Assembly (NCBI GenBank): GCA_015484595.1
Contig: WFMM01000163.1
Span: 1-52,870, forward strand
From: Nitrospirota bacterium
GTDB lineage: Bacteria > Nitrospirota > Thermodesulfovibrionia > Thermodesulfovibrionales > JdFR-85
Reading direction: 5' to 3'
Length of the DNA: 52,870 nt
In this document: positions 35,679-46,007 of the stretch, piece by piece
How positions within the stretch are numbered: position 1 is the first letter of the stretch
Layout of the letters: each line of letters opens with the position of its first letter
Notes under the pieces: generated by a model
Database searches by the model: none
Seen by the model: only the letters and a program-made list of their open reading frames with translations
Told to the model about the DNA's origin: nothing
Made by a program: the position numbers and the translations under genes

Positions 35679-36065
35679 TTAACCTCCTTTATTGGATGCC
35701 TCCCTACATTGACAGGTATCATTTATTACATCAATTAATTGTGAATACTTAAAGGGCTTGGCTAAATATCCGTCAAACCCTTCCCGAAGAAACCTTTCCC
35801 TGTCACCCTTCATTGCAAAGGCAGTAAGAGCAATAATCTTTATAGATGAGGTATTACTGTTATTCTTTAGTTTTCTCATTGCTTGTATGCCGTTCATGTC
35901 TGGCAGCTGTATATCCATAAGAATGATATCAGGGAGTTCCTTTCGTGCAATCTCTATCCCCTTTGAGGCATCCTTAGCCTCAAGATACTCAAATCCCTCT
36001 GTCTTTAATATCTCTGTTATGAGTTTCATGTTCAAAGGATTGTCTTCTATAATCAGGACCTTCAT
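35679..36065 (-). CDS. Single-domain response regulator (CheY/DivK-like)
   Basis: A 128-residue receiver domain with no output: acidic pocket IIEDNP, phosphoacceptor Asp in [13 protein letters not shown], and conserved Thr and Lys in IALTAFAM and [11 protein letters not shown]. It resembles DivK-type regulators that relay phosphate or act by protein contact. The likely kinase is the large protein at 36329-39943 upstream; the HD-GYP regulator follows one base downstream. The ATG chosen has GGAGGTGG upstream, and a 27-bp perfect palindrome lies just before it. Confidence 0.9.
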   Translation of the reverse strand: MKVLIIEDNPLNMKLITEILKTEGFEYLEAKDASKGIEIARKELPDIILMDIQLPDMNGIQAMRKLKNNSNTSSIKIIALTAFAMKGDRERFLREGFDGYLAKPFKYSQLIDVINDTCQCREASNKGG

Positions 36066-36081
36066 AACCACCTCCATAATA

Positions 36082-36108
36082 GTTAGAGCCTGTTCAACAG
36101 GCTCTAAC
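36082..36108. other. Perfect 27-bp palindrome before the receiver gene
   Basis: Arms of 13 bases, GTTAGAGCCTGTT and its exact complement, flank one central base at 36095. It lies ten bases upstream of the GGAGG of the receiver gene. It could form a very stable RNA hairpin (attenuator or mRNA-end protection between the kinase and regulator genes) or be a dimeric repressor site. No T-run follows on the minus strand. Confidence 0.8.
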
Positions 36109-36284
36109 TTACTGAGTTTTAATTAAAATTTCCTTATTCCAAAAATCTTTTACCTCCAGTATCTAAACACCAAAAATCTACTATTTTCGGGGCTCTGGTG
36201 GCGAAGCCCCCAGTGTATATCCTCAGTTTTCTTGAACAGCCTCAGTTAATATGCCCATCGAGCAAATAGGATGAATTAGTAATC

Positions 36285-36328
36285 CCTTACATCTTGAAGA
36301 TATCCTGAGGTCTTGCCGCAGGGCATCT
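36285..36328. repeat. Degenerate relative of the hairpin repeat
   Basis: Just downstream of the large kinase stop, the minus strand reads TGAAGATGCCCTGCGG-CAAG-ACCTCAGG, sharing CCCTGCGGCAAG and the flanking GATGCCCTGC with the 40-nt units at 16988-17027 and 19171-19210. It is more diverged, with a weaker stem (CCTGAGG opposite CCGCAGG). The rest of the 36109-36328 spacer shows no gene. Confidence 0.45.
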
Positions 36329-39300
36329 TCATTTTTTTTCAAGGGAAGACTCTTTTCTGTTCATCACTGCCCCAGCACTGCCTGCTTTAACAGGTATTTG
36401 AAAGACGAATCTGCTGCCCTTTCCGAACTCACTTTCGGCAAATATCCTTCCGTGATGCCTTTCCACAATTCTCTTACATATAGCAAGACCAAGCCCTGTG
36501 CCCTCATGTCTTTTCTCATATATTGAGCCAATCTGCTGGAAGGGTTTGAAGAGTTTGCCCATGTCCTCGGCTCTTATGCCAGGGCCTGTATCCTCAACAG
36601 ATATCTCTACATAATCAATCCCTCTGAATTCAGGCCCAAGACTATCGCCTGATACTCTTCTTGCCCTTATCGTAATCTTCCCACCGTCAGGTGTAAACTT
36701 GGCTGCATTGCTTAAGAGGTTCACCAGAACCTGTTTCAGCCTCTTGTGGTCAGCTTCTATCAAAGGGACACCTTCGTCCACATCTATTGCTATCTCTATC
36801 CTGTGTTTTATAGCCTTCTCCTTTATAAAGAGAATACTTTCGTTAATTAGTTTTTTTGTATCCACGACTGAATATTCAAGCTCCAATGCCCCTGATTCAA
36901 CCTTGCTAAGGTCAAGAATATCGTTAATCAATGAAAGAAGGTGTGTGCCACTTTCCAGTATATCCTTAACATACCCTCGCTGTTTTTCTGTAAGCCTACC
37001 GCCGATGTCCCTTAAAAGCATCTCTGAGAAGCCAATGATAGAATTCAGAGGAGTTCTTAGTTCATGTGACATATTGGCAAGAAAGTCGCTCTTCGCCCGA
37101 TTTGCAGCTTCAGCCAGCAACCTTGCCGTCTCTGCCTCTATTCGCTTCATCTCAAGCTCTCTGTTCAGATGTTTGAGTTCCTTGTTCGCCCTTTCAAGCT
37201 CTTTAGTGCGTTCTCTTACACGCCTGTCGAGCTCATCCACAAGTCTGATGTTTTCAATTGTAGTAGCAGCCTGATTAGCAAAGGCTTCTATAACCTTTAC
37301 CCTTTCTTTATTAAAGTAACCCCGTTGGCTACTGTAAAGATTAAGCACTCCTACCACCCTGTCCCTTGCACAGATAAGTGGTAGTGCCATGGATGAATGA
37401 TAACCCCTCTGGAGAGCCTTTTTTCTCCATGGCTCAAAACTGGGCTCTTTTTCTATATCGTTGCAAATAACCGGCCTCCTTTCACGCACAGCCTTTCCGG
37501 TTGGTCCCTGCCCTTCAGGTGTATCATCCCATCTTATGGAAACGCCCTTTAAATAACCCTCCTCTTGACCATATACCGAGACAGGAATCACACGAGGGTC
37601 ACCTTCTTTAACAGCGCCAATCCATACCATCTTGAGATCAAAGACCTGATAGGCCAGTTCGCATATCCTTTTGTATATATCCTCTTTTATGTCAAGATTT
37701 ATCAGGTTCTGAGAGGCAATATTAATGGCCATCAATTCATTGGTTAATTCCTGCACCTTCTGTTCGTATTCCATCCGGTTCATGACCTCGTAGCCATACG
37801 ATAATATCTCTGCAACTGATATGGCGAACCTCTCATCCTCAACTGTCCACTGTCTTTGTCCGCCCGTATGCTCATGACACAAAACACCAATGACCCTGCC
37901 ACCGTATCTTATAGGTGCATCAAGCAGGGCAGCAATGTTAAAAGGCTTTAAGTATGTTTCTGAAAACTCAGATGTCCTTGGATCATTAACAGCATCATCA
38001 GCTCTTATAACAGGGCTGTTTTCCAGAGACTTAAAATAGACAGGAAAGTCGTCAATCTTAAATGTTTGTCCAGAGGTGTATCTGTTCTTGGACCTTTCGT
38101 AAAGACTATGGCAGACGAGACTCTCTTGTTTTTCATCAAAAAGCCAGACGCTAACCCTTTCAACATTAAGTATGTTGGCTGATGCTAAAATGGTTTCCCT
38201 GATAAGTTCATTGAGGTCACCTTCTTTTAGAACTCTGGACCTTGAGAGTTCAAAAAGGGTCTGCATCTGTTTCCTGTTACTCTGTTCCTTTTCAAGAAGA
38301 AGCAGTTCTTTTTGCTTCTTTTCGGTGATATCATAGAAGTAAATCCTAAATTTTCTTTCATAGGGATGGACAAATATACCGTAAAAGTTATCCCTCACCT
38401 TTCTTTCAAGATAGATAATACTATCTGAGGCAATTGTTTTTTTGTCACGAAGAAGCGTCTCCGGTATTAATTCATTAATAGTCATGTTTCTTTGTTTGAG
38501 GACTTTGAATGCAGAGTGGTTTTTGTATGTAACATTTCCTTCTGAGTCAAGCTCAATAATAGGTGACGGTGAGTTTTCGATAAAAGATGAAAGATACTCT
38601 ACCTCCTCTTTTCTTTGCTTTAATTCTCTAAACTGTCTTGCGTTATTTATTACAAGTGCAACAGTTGAGGCATAGGTCATGGCATGGTTTTCATCGTTCT
38701 CTGTAAAGGGTGATCCATCGAGCCTGTCGGTGAAGTATAGCCTCCCTATAACCTTGTCGTGAAGGATGATGGGAACACCAAGGAGTGTCTTCATTGGGGG
38801 ATGCCCCTCAGGAAACCCTGTAAAAACAGGATGCGACCTTATATCATTCACACGAATTGGCCTGCCCTCCTGTGACAGATAGCCAAGGAGACCCTTGCCT
38901 TCGGGCAGGCCATGTTTTTTCAGTAGCTTTTTGTATGTATCCTCCTGAATACCTGATTGAATAAAAGCCTCATATCCACCGTCTTTATTCAATATCCCAA
39001 GAGCCGCGTATCTGGCCTTAAGAAGCTTTCTGCCCTCCTGTACAATCTCTTTCAGTATTGTTGTGTAATCAATTTCTGATATAAGTGCCCTTGTTGCATT
39101 ATAGATTCCTTCAAGGTTTTTGATCAGGTGTTCCCTTTCCGTGATAGCCTCTTTTATCCTCAAGGCCATGTTATTGAACGCCTTACCAAGCAACTCGAGC
39201 TCATCGCCGGTGTTTATTTCTACCCTGGCGTTGTAGTCACCTTCAGAAAGGGTTTTTGTTGCACTGTAAAGCCTCAGAACAGGAACAAGCAGGGTCTTGT

Positions 39301-39943
39301 TTGTTACATAGAGAATAAGCAACCCAGACAAAAACACAAACAACAGCATGTAGACATGTGCCCTTGATGCCCTCTGCATTTCCACTTCGTGGTCATTGCT
39401 TATAAAACCAACTAATCTGTCTATTGTATATACAAAGCTATGAAGAGAGTCGTTATAAACCTGTAGGGTAGCCTGCCTTTCTGCTTCCGTGCTATCTTCG
39501 GTCATTTTTATAACCTTTAAAACCGCAGGCTTTAAAACATCATGCCATTTTCTGTCAATATCATTAAGGATTTTCAGTGCTTCATGGTAGTGTAAAGGTT
39601 TTATTTCAATCGACTCAGAACCTTTATATAAGTACCCTAATGTGGTGTCAAACATTTTGACCTCGTGTCTTACCTCGTTGATGATATCTAACCTCTCTTT
39701 TTCTGATAATTTAATAACATCCCTTTGTGCAAGCCTGTTAAGCAGCCATCCTATCTCAAAAGCCCTGAATCTGAGCTGGCCTGAAAGATTTATCCTTGTT
39801 GCTTCACCCCTCATGTGACTGGTCGCAAAGTATTCATATAAGATATAGACAGAGAGTATGATAAAAAGCACTATGACAACAGAGAACACCTTACCTGACA
39901 GGGTTTTAAACAGAAAACGGGATATCTTCTTCATAGACTTCAT
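36329..39943 (-). CDS. Large membrane sensor histidine kinase: PilJ/NarX-like, HAMP, GAF, PAS, GAF, GAF, HisKA, HATPase
   Basis: A 1204-residue kinase. Helix 1 (about 18-38) is followed by a periplasmic helical domain whose start ([18 protein letters not shown]) resembles the P-box of NarX/PilJ-type nitrate or nitrite sensors. Helix 2 is near 200-220. HAMP, a GAF (about 280-430), a PAS (450-550), two GAF domains (560-900), a coiled coil, HisKA ([21 protein letters not shown]) and HATPase_c ([14 protein letters not shown]) follow. There is no receiver domain; the separate regulators downstream are the likely targets. The start is the ATG after a G-run; a GTG eight codons earlier is possible. 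Confidence 0.9.
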   Translation of the reverse strand: MKSMKKISRFLFKTLSGKVFSVVIVLFIILSVYILYEYFATSHMRGEATRINLSGQLRFRAFEIGWLLNRLAQRDVIKLSEKERLDIINEVRHEVKMFDTTLGYLYKGSESIEIKPLHYHEALKILNDIDRKWHDVLKPAVLKVIKMTEDSTEAERQATLQVYNDSLHSFVYTIDRLVGFISNDHEVEMQRASRAHVYMLLFVFLSGLLILYVTNKTLLVPVLRLYSATKTLSEGDYNARVEINTGDELELLGKAFNNMALRIKEAITEREHLIKNLEGIYNATRALISEIDYTTILKEIVQEGRKLLKARYAALGILNKDGGYEAFIQSGIQEDTYKKLLKKHGLPEGKGLLGYLSQEGRPIRVNDIRSHPVFTGFPEGHPPMKTLLGVPIILHDKVIGRLYFTDRLDGSPFTENDENHAMTYASTVALVINNARQFRELKQRKEEVEYLSSFIENSPSPIIELDSEGNVTYKNHSAFKVLKQRNMTINELIPETLLRDKKTIASDSIIYLERKVRDNFYGIFVHPYERKFRIYFYDITEKKQKELLLLEKEQSNRKQMQTLFELSRSRVLKEGDLNELIRETILASANILNVERVSVWLFDEKQESLVCHSLYERSKNRYTSGQTFKIDDFPVYFKSLENSPVIRADDAVNDPRTSEFSETYLKPFNIAALLDAPIRYGGRVIGVLCHEHTGGQRQWTVEDERFAISVAEILSYGYEVMNRMEYEQKVQELTNELMAINIASQNLINLDIKEDIYKRICELAYQVFDLKMVWIGAVKEGDPRVIPVSVYGQEEGYLKGVSIRWDDTPEGQGPTGKAVRERRPVICNDIEKEPSFEPWRKKALQRGYHSSMALPLICARDRVVGVLNLYSSQRGYFNKERVKVIEAFANQAATTIENIRLVDELDRRVRERTKELERANKELKHLNRELEMKRIEAETARLLAEAANRAKSDFLANMSHELRTPLNSIIGFSEMLLRDIGGRLTEKQRGYVKDILESGTHLLSLINDILDLSKVESGALELEYSVVDTKKLINESILFIKEKAIKHRIEIAIDVDEGVPLIEADHKRLKQVLVNLLSNAAKFTPDGGKITIRARRVSGDSLGPEFRGIDYVEISVEDTGPGIRAEDMGKLFKPFQQIGSIYEKRHEGTGLGLAICKRIVERHHGRIFAESEFGKGSRFVFQIPVKAGSAGAVMNRKESSLEKK

Positions 39944-39978
39944 GTTTATTACCCCCCCATCAGACACTGAATTATTGC

Positions 39979-41955
39979 TCAGAAGGTATGCACGACATTT
40001 GGCTCTGACCCTGTGATATTTTGAGCAAATACTTCTTTTTCCCCGCTCTTAATGGCTTGTTGAAGCTGATCAAGACAAACAATAATCGTTGAGCTAACAT
40101 TGTCTACCTGCTCTATCAATTCCAATGCCCGCTCCTTCCTGTTTTCTTTGAAGGCAATTACTGCTTCTTTTGCAAGTTGATGAATCTGCTTATGTGGATG
40201 TTCTAATCTCTGGAATGCCTCGTAACTGCCATAATTTCTGACCCCTTTTCCGTAATACCATCTTCCCAATAAACAGTTTGTATGCTCTTTAAGATCATCC
40301 ACTTCGATCTTCTCTCCTGAATAGAACATTTTGTACAACCTTATCACCCAGTTTTTGTGTGCACCTTTAGCACGCTCGATCTCGACTAAGGGATCCTGGG
40401 GAAGGTTAAATATCATTGATATATCTGTTATGGTCTTAATTATAGAACTCAACTCATCTATCAGATTCATGGTGTTGTAAAAACTCTTATTAAGCATCTT
40501 TGAAAGGTTTGATGTATCCTTTAATGCTCTGTTTATCTCCATCGTTGTTTGTGACTGCTCCTCTACTGCTGAGGCAACCTTGGTTATTTCGTCTTCAGAA
40601 AGCCTGGCGTGATTAAGAATCTTTTCAAGTGCATCCTTATTGTGATTAACTAAGTCTACTGACTCTTCCAGCTTTTCTTTAGCAATCTTCATCTGAACGG
40701 TCGTTTGTTTTGAATCAGCATTTATCTCGTTAATTAGTTCAGTAATTTCATCAATCGAACTCATTGTTTTGTCCGCAAGTTTTCGCACTTCATCTGCTAC
40801 AACTGCAAACCCCTTTCCTTTCTCACCAGCACGAGCAGCTTCTATTGCAGCATTAAGAGCAAGGAGGTTTGTCTGCTCTGCTATGTCAGAGATTATGTCG
40901 GTTATTTCTCCAATCTTGCCTATCTTTGAGTCAAGCCTGTTAATCATGGTTGACAATTTATTGCTGGCTTCACCGAGATCAATGATCCTCATAACAGCGT
41001 TGTCCATCTCTGTCATTGCTTCTTCAGCAATGGTAGTTACTGCTTTTGATAACTCTGAAGTTCTTGATGCATTCTTTGCAATATCTGTTATGGTGGTGCT
41101 TAGTTCATCAACTGACGAAACAATGTAATTGGTCTTTTCATTCTGTTCATTCAACTTCCTGATATTATGATTCAGGTTAGTCCATATTTTTGCTGAAACC
41201 ACTGAAAGTGACGATGTAATATTTATCAACCTTTCTACTATAGACCTCCAGGACGAAACAAGATTTCTAAGTGAATCACCAAGCCTTCTTATCTCGTCTT
41301 TGCCTTTCACCATAATGGATGAGTCAAGATTATACCGTGCTATGTTTTCGGTGTTATGCGTAATTGATAGAATCCTGTCAATGATAGATGACTTCATGTA
41401 AAAAAACGACAGTCCCATGATTATTAAAGAAAAAACAAATATCAGATAAGCTGTTTTGCTTAACCTGTCAATTGACCTAATTGATCGCTTTTCCAGCATT
41501 TTTACAACCTGGTCTGCTTTTTTGAAAATACTTACAGACTGTCTATCAAGGGCCGTCCAGTCAATGTCGGTTAGCCCAGTCTTAACAATTGCATTATTTA
41601 TCATCCTTTTATAATCCTTCCACATTAGGAGCACTTCTTTACAGGCCTGTTTTATATTCTGCTGAGAAATTGGCTTTACTGAAATGGTCTTATTCCCATA
41701 AAGAAGGGCCTTTATTAGCTTTTCAAACTCAGCCATCGAATCAAGTAATTGTTCTTTATGATTAACACCGTTCTTGACTAAAAGAAGTTCTTTGAGTATT
41801 CTCTGTGAAAGCATGCGTTCCTTGCCTGCAATGTTTATTTCCCTCCCAAAAAGATCGGCCCTGTTTATCCAAAGTTGTATGTTTATAATGCTTAAAAGAA
41901 AGGAAATAAAAAATCCTACAAGCAGAAGGACTGTCTTTTTTCTTATGCTACTCAT
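39979..41955 (-). CDS. Methyl-accepting chemotaxis protein with PilJ-type sensor and C-terminal CZB domain
   Basis: A 658-residue chemoreceptor. A helix at about 9-28 is followed by a periplasmic segment with the PilJ/NIT signature [15 protein letters not shown], a second helix (165-190), HAMP, and a signalling domain with the tip [20 protein letters not shown]. The last 130 residues are a CZB domain with the zinc-ligand pattern HxxW (AHKNW), CxxGRW (CLLGRW) and HxxxH (HPHKQIH). CZB zinc-thiolate centres sense oxidants such as HOCl in other bacteria. GGAGG precedes the ATG, and a sigma28-like promoter lies upstream. The large kinase gene follows 35 nt after its stop. Confidence 0.92.
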   Translation of the reverse strand: MSSIRKKTVLLLVGFFISFLLSIINIQLWINRADLFGREINIAGKERMLSQRILKELLLVKNGVNHKEQLLDSMAEFEKLIKALLYGNKTISVKPISQQNIKQACKEVLLMWKDYKRMINNAIVKTGLTDIDWTALDRQSVSIFKKADQVVKMLEKRSIRSIDRLSKTAYLIFVFSLIIMGLSFFYMKSSIIDRILSITHNTENIARYNLDSSIMVKGKDEIRRLGDSLRNLVSSWRSIVERLINITSSLSVVSAKIWTNLNHNIRKLNEQNEKTNYIVSSVDELSTTITDIAKNASRTSELSKAVTTIAEEAMTEMDNAVMRIIDLGEASNKLSTMINRLDSKIGKIGEITDIISDIAEQTNLLALNAAIEAARAGEKGKGFAVVADEVRKLADKTMSSIDEITELINEINADSKQTTVQMKIAKEKLEESVDLVNHNKDALEKILNHARLSEDEITKVASAVEEQSQTTMEINRALKDTSNLSKMLNKSFYNTMNLIDELSSIIKTITDISMIFNLPQDPLVEIERAKGAHKNWVIRLYKMFYSGEKIEVDDLKEHTNCLLGRWYYGKGVRNYGSYEAFQRLEHPHKQIHQLAKEAVIAFKENRKERALELIEQVDNVSSTIIVCLDQLQQAIKSGEKEVFAQNITGSEPNVVHTF

Positions 41956-42012
41956 AGAATAATACCTCCCCTGAGTTAAACAAATAGAAGAGCAAAATGC
42001 TCTTGATATCTA

Positions 42013-42039
42013 TTATCGTTCATAATAATGAAAACTTTA
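42013..42039 (-). promoter_or_regulatory. Sigma28 (FliA)-like promoter of the CZB chemoreceptor operon
   Basis: On the minus strand TAAAGTTT (42032-42039) is followed after exactly 11 bases by AACGATAA (42013-42020), six of eight matches to GCCGATAA. A palindrome AAGAGCA-AAA-TGCTCTT lies in the leader at 41988-42004. The promoter probably also serves the large kinase and the two regulator genes downstream, tying them to flagellar gene control. Confidence 0.7.
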
Positions 42040-42129
42040 ATGTGCACAGCGGGCGAATATAACTTCCTTAAATACGAAGCTTTCAGCAGGGTATCTTCGT
42101 AGAGTTTATGAAAGCACAAAAGAGGGCGA

Positions 42130-43695
42130 TTAAACAGGTAATTTTATAAGAAAGGTAGTTCCTTTGCCTGGCTTGCTTTTAACATCTATTTGGCCACCAA
42201 GAGCCTGTATAAAAGATTGACAGATGCTAAGCCCAAGGCCTGTGCCTTTTCCTGCTGTCTTTGTTGTAAAAAAGGGCTCGAACACTTTATCCCTTATTTC
42301 GTCAGGTATCCCGGGGCCGTTATCGGAGATAGCTATAACTATGGTATCATCCTCATAGGCAGTCTTGATCTTTATCGTATCCCCTTTATTTGAATCTTTA
42401 ATCGCATCTACTGCATTATTTACTATGTTTTGTATAACATGTTCAAGAAGCTGGGGGTCCAGTTCTATCTCAGGCGTTGACGAGAAGTCTTTTAACAGCC
42501 TTATGCCCTCCTTGCTTGTCTTGAACTGTAATTCTCTGCACTGTTCATCAAGAAAGGTTTCTAAGTTAACCCTTTTAAGCTCTGGATTCGGCTGGCGTGA
42601 ATACAGAAGGAGATCGTTTACAATCTTTTCCATCCTTATTGAGGCATTGTGTATCTTCATTATCTTACTCTTATCTCTATCACTCAATGATGATTCAAGA
42701 AGTAATTCTGAAAAACCCATTATACCGGTAAGAGGATTTCTTATTTCATGGGCAATAGATGCTGCCATTGTTCCAAGGAGAGCCATCTTTTCCTGCTGTA
42801 TCATCTTTTTTTCCAACTCTTTTTCTCTTGTTATGTCTCTTATTACAACTATACAGCCCTTATCAACTTTCCTCTGATAACGGGTCATGTAATAAAACCT
42901 CCCCTTTATCTCAAATTCAACCGGTTTAGAACTTTGAGGGCAGTTATCCATTTGTTTTCCTTCCGATAATAAACTGCATATCGTATTTTTATTTGCGATT
43001 TCGTTCAGAAAATGTTCCATGGCTTCGTTAAGTATGAGGGGTTTGCAATCTTTATCAAAAACTCCGATCATGTCTTTTACACTGTCAAAGGTGTCCTGCC
43101 ATTGAATAGCCCATTGGGAAAGCGCATTTTCCCTTTCCTTTACCCCCTTTTCTAACCGTTCAATTCTTATATAGGAAAATACACTGAAGGCAATGAAACT
43201 CAGAATACCAAGGATGGTCGTTATAATTATGCTGTATTTGGCATTTCTAAGCGCAGCATTGGCGCTTGAAGTATATGAAATAAAAACATCTACCCCCTTC
43301 TGATAAGCGTAATTAACGAAATTAGAAATGTCGTTTAAATCTACAGAGCTTGAGCTCATAACATACCTGTTCAGACCAGATAATCTCTTCTCTATTTTTT
43401 TGAGTTTCTTGGATACAAAGTCATTTTGATGACACTCTGCACATCGTTGCAAATCCTGATTAATCTGCTCGGAAACATCGGAAAGGACCTGGGGATTTTC
43501 TCTAAATTGAGTAAGCCTTGTCTTTAAGTTGATGAATTGACTGAAAAGCCTGCTTCTCTCAAGAAAACTCTGGTTTATGATTATCAGTTTTGATAAATCC
43601 CTCTCTACGGTAATCAGACTGGAACCGGATATGATACCACCAATTATTACGATAGTAATCATACCCAATATAATTGTAAAAAACAGCCTCTTCAT
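42130..43695 (-). CDS. Membrane histidine kinase with c-type haem motif in its periplasmic domain
   Basis: A 521-residue kinase with two membrane helices (7-29 and about 152-175). The periplasmic domain between them is helical and has a haem c attachment site CAECH (85-89). A PAS-like domain (205-290), HisKA (SIAHEIRNPLTGIMGFSEL) and HATPase_c (NIVNNAVDAIKDSN, DNGPGIPDE, GKGTGLGL) follow. It probably senses redox state or a haem ligand such as O2 or NO in the periplasm. No regulator gene is adjacent; the divergent neighbour is the HTH protein at 43945. Confidence 0.92.
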   Translation of the reverse strand: MKRLFFTIILGMITIVIIGGIISGSSLITVERDLSKLIIINQSFLERSRLFSQFINLKTRLTQFRENPQVLSDVSEQINQDLQRCAECHQNDFVSKKLKKIEKRLSGLNRYVMSSSSVDLNDISNFVNYAYQKGVDVFISYTSSANAALRNAKYSIIITTILGILSFIAFSVFSYIRIERLEKGVKERENALSQWAIQWQDTFDSVKDMIGVFDKDCKPLILNEAMEHFLNEIANKNTICSLLSEGKQMDNCPQSSKPVEFEIKGRFYYMTRYQRKVDKGCIVVIRDITREKELEKKMIQQEKMALLGTMAASIAHEIRNPLTGIMGFSELLLESSLSDRDKSKIMKIHNASIRMEKIVNDLLLYSRQPNPELKRVNLETFLDEQCRELQFKTSKEGIRLLKDFSSTPEIELDPQLLEHVIQNIVNNAVDAIKDSNKGDTIKIKTAYEDDTIVIAISDNGPGIPDEIRDKVFEPFFTTKTAGKGTGLGLSICQSFIQALGGQIDVKSKPGKGTTFLIKLPV

Positions 43696-43944
43696 AATGG
43701 AAACCCGATTATGGTAATTATAAATATTAAGCTCTCTATCATTATTGATATCCTCTATTTTATAATTGCAGGTTTAATTTAATTATTAGTTATTAATAAA
43801 TAAAAAAATTTTTAATTTATGTTATTATATATAAGGATAAAAAGACCTTTTATTATTGTGAATATCTTTTCATTATATTGAACAAAAATAATAGTTGTCA
43901 ATGTTAATTTTTTGTAAATTTTTTCAGAAAGAGAGGGCTCCTTG

Positions 43945-44322
43945 ATGAGAGGATTTACCAAGAGAGCCATATCGGAGAGACTAAAAATACTTAAGGGCAA
44001 CAGGTCCTTGAATGAATTTGCAAAAGAGCTTAATATTCCTGCTTCTACCCTTCATTATTACTTCAATGGAAGAAGTCCAACAATAGGTTTTCTTCTAAAG
44101 GTTTGTTCAAAACTAAATGTCAGAGAAGAATGGCTCTTGCTTGGTGAAGGGCCGATCTTTAAAGAAGAAGACTCCCCAACAAATGACGAAGACCGCCTTA
44201 ATGCTATTCTTAAATTTGTCAAAGAGAAATGGCAGCTTCTCTCTGATAAAGAACGAAACTGGTTTGAAGTCCAGTTAAAAAGGATGTTTCCTGACTTTCC
44301 CGATGGACTTAAAGAAACTTAG
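43945..44322 (+). CDS. HTH transcriptional regulator (CI-repressor-like)
   Basis: A 125-residue protein with an N-terminal helix-turn-helix of the Xre/CI type (SLNEFAKELNIPASTLHYYFNGRSPTIGFLLKVCSKLNV), then EEWLLLGEGP, which is common in phage-repressor-like domains, and a helical tail. It lies 24 nt before sufC on the same strand and divergent from the haem kinase, across an AT-rich 249-bp spacer. It may regulate the suf genes, but no operator is clear. An in-frame TTG directly precedes the ATG used. Confidence 0.82.
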   Translation: MRGFTKRAISERLKILKGNRSLNEFAKELNIPASTLHYYFNGRSPTIGFLLKVCSKLNVREEWLLLGEGPIFKEEDSPTNDEDRLNAILKFVKEKWQLLSDKERNWFEVQLKRMFPDFPDGLKET

Positions 44323-44346
44323 CGTTCATCTCTTAAATTTATCTTA

Positions 44347-45069
44347 ATGGACTTACTTGAGTTAAGGGACATAACCTTCAGAGCTAATGGGAAATACATC
44401 CTTAATGGACTCTCGTTAACGGTCAGGTATAACGAGGTCCATGCACTCCTTGGAACAAATGGCACTGGAAAGAGCACCCTTGCTTATCTGATCATGGGTT
44501 GTTCTGGTTATAAACCCTCATCAGGAGAAATCCTTTTTGAAGGGAAAAAAATAAATGAACTCACCCTTTACGAAAGGGCAAAGCTCGGCATCTGTCTTGC
44601 CTGGCAGGAGCCAGTAAGGTTTGAGGGGATATCTGTTAGAGACTACATCTCTGTTCACAACAAAGACATTGACCCTGCCCCTTTTCTTGAACTGGTCGGA
44701 CTGCATCCCGAGCTTTATCTTGACAGAGAGGTTGACAAAACCCTTAGTGGTGGGGAAAGAAAGAGAATAGAGCTTGCCTCAGTGCTTGCTCTTAACCCTA
44801 AACTTGCTATACTTGATGAACCTGACTCTGGCATTGATATGCTTTCCACTGATGACATAATAAGAGTAATAGAGATGTTTAAAAAATCGGGCTCCTCTGT
44901 CCTCCTGATAACCCACAGAGAGGAGATAGCCCTTATCTCGGACAGGGCAAGTCAACTCTGTGGGGGAAGGATATTTTACAGTGGTGAGCCTGAAAGGGTG
45001 GCAGAGATGTTTAAATCAAGAAGATGTCTCATCTGTGATGGTGAGGTCTGTAAGGATGAAAGAGATTGA
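44347..45069 (+). CDS. sufC: SufC-like ATPase of a minimal Fe-S assembly system
   Basis: A 240-residue ABC ATPase with Walker A LLGTNGTGKSTLAYL, signature LSGGERKRIELASVL, Walker B PKLAILDEPDSGID and switch His (LITHREEIAL). The PDSGID segment is characteristic of SufC. It energises Fe-S cluster assembly on the SufB partner encoded next. The C-terminus adds a cysteine-containing tail (CLICDGEVC). The pair with one SufB-like gene and no SufD, SufS or SufU resembles the two-gene systems (sometimes called SMS) of archaea and anaerobes. Confidence 0.9.
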   Translation: MDLLELRDITFRANGKYILNGLSLTVRYNEVHALLGTNGTGKSTLAYLIMGCSGYKPSSGEILFEGKKINELTLYERAKLGICLAWQEPVRFEGISVRDYISVHNKDIDPAPFLELVGLHPELYLDREVDKTLSGGERKRIELASVLALNPKLAILDEPDSGIDMLSTDDIIRVIEMFKKSGSSVLLITHREEIALISDRASQLCGGRIFYSGEPERVAEMFKSRRCLICDGEVCKDERD

Positions 45070-45991
45070 TGAGCTCATAAGCTATACAGGCAAAACAGGG
45101 TTTGAGCCTTCGGTGCTTTCCGACAGTGAGACCGCCCATCTCGTCATAAAAGCTCACAGGGTGTTAAGCTATAGAGAGACAGAAGGTGTAAAGATGGAGG
45201 CAAGAGAGAGCCCTGATGGTGTTGAGCTCTTGTTAAGCATTAAGGAGGGCTGGAAGATAAAAAAGCCCATCCACCTATGTTTTGGTCTTTTACACAGAAG
45301 GGGCACCCAGAGGATAAAGCTGAAGGCCTTGCTTGAAAAGGGCTCTTCTGCCAAGTTTATTGCCCACTGTATCTTTCCTAACGCCGAAGAGGTTACCCAC
45401 ATCATGGATGCAGACATTAGGGTTGGCCAGGATGCTATGATGATGTATTCAGAGACTCACTATCATGGAGTATCCTCTGGTGCAGTTGTAAAGCCAAAGG
45501 CAGTCGTTAAAGCAGAAAGAAACAGCCGATACTATACGGAGTTTAACCTAAGAGACGGATTGGTGGGTGACTTAGAGCTTGACTATCAGGTATTAGCAGA
45601 AGAGGAAAGCATTGTTGAGCTCACAGCAAAGGTGTTTGGACATAAAAGGGATCAGATTAAGATTAAAGAAGGTATAACACTTAAGGGCATGAATGCACGG
45701 GGTCTAATAAAGACCAGGGTTGCCCTTGAGGGTAATGCACAGGCAGAGGTCATCGGTATTACCGAAGGTATGGCAGAAGGTGCAAGGGGACATGTGGATT
45801 GTATGGAGGTCGTTAAAGACAATGCCACAGCCAGGGCAATACCTGTGGTAAGGGTTACTCATCCAAAGGCAAAGGTTACACATGAGGCAGCCATTGGAAG
45901 TATTGACAGAAAGCAACTGGAAACACTTATGGCCCACGGACTTAGTCCTGAGGAAGCCGTTGACACCATCGTAAAAGGCATTCTGCGGTAA
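45056..45991 (+). CDS. sufB: SufB/SufD-like Fe-S scaffold protein, short form
   Basis: A 311-residue beta-helical scaffold (GSSAKFIAHCIFP, YSETHYHGV, RNSRYYTEFNLRDG, KGMNARGLIKTRVALEG, GHVDCMEVVKD, VTHEAAIGSID), about two-thirds the length of E. coli SufB. The Cys in GHVDCMEV and the Glu and His in VTHEAAIG are where SufB-type proteins keep their cluster-related residues. It starts 14 nt inside the end of sufC with GAGG upstream; the frame is open further upstream, but that part overlaps sufC. It forms the assembly complex with SufC. Confidence 0.88.
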   Translation: MKEIDELISYTGKTGFEPSVLSDSETAHLVIKAHRVLSYRETEGVKMEARESPDGVELLLSIKEGWKIKKPIHLCFGLLHRRGTQRIKLKALLEKGSSAKFIAHCIFPNAEEVTHIMDADIRVGQDAMMMYSETHYHGVSSGAVVKPKAVVKAERNSRYYTEFNLRDGLVGDLELDYQVLAEEESIVELTAKVFGHKRDQIKIKEGITLKGMNARGLIKTRVALEGNAQAEVIGITEGMAEGARGHVDCMEVVKDNATARAIPVVRVTHPKAKVTHEAAIGSIDRKQLETLMAHGLSPEEAVDTIVKGILR

Positions 45992-46007
45992 AAAGCCTAC
46001 CGTTAAA

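Noticed and set aside
44960-45055. Earlier start for the SufB-like gene
   Set aside because: This part lies entirely inside sufC in another frame and has no family similarity; the ATG at 45056 has GAGG upstream.
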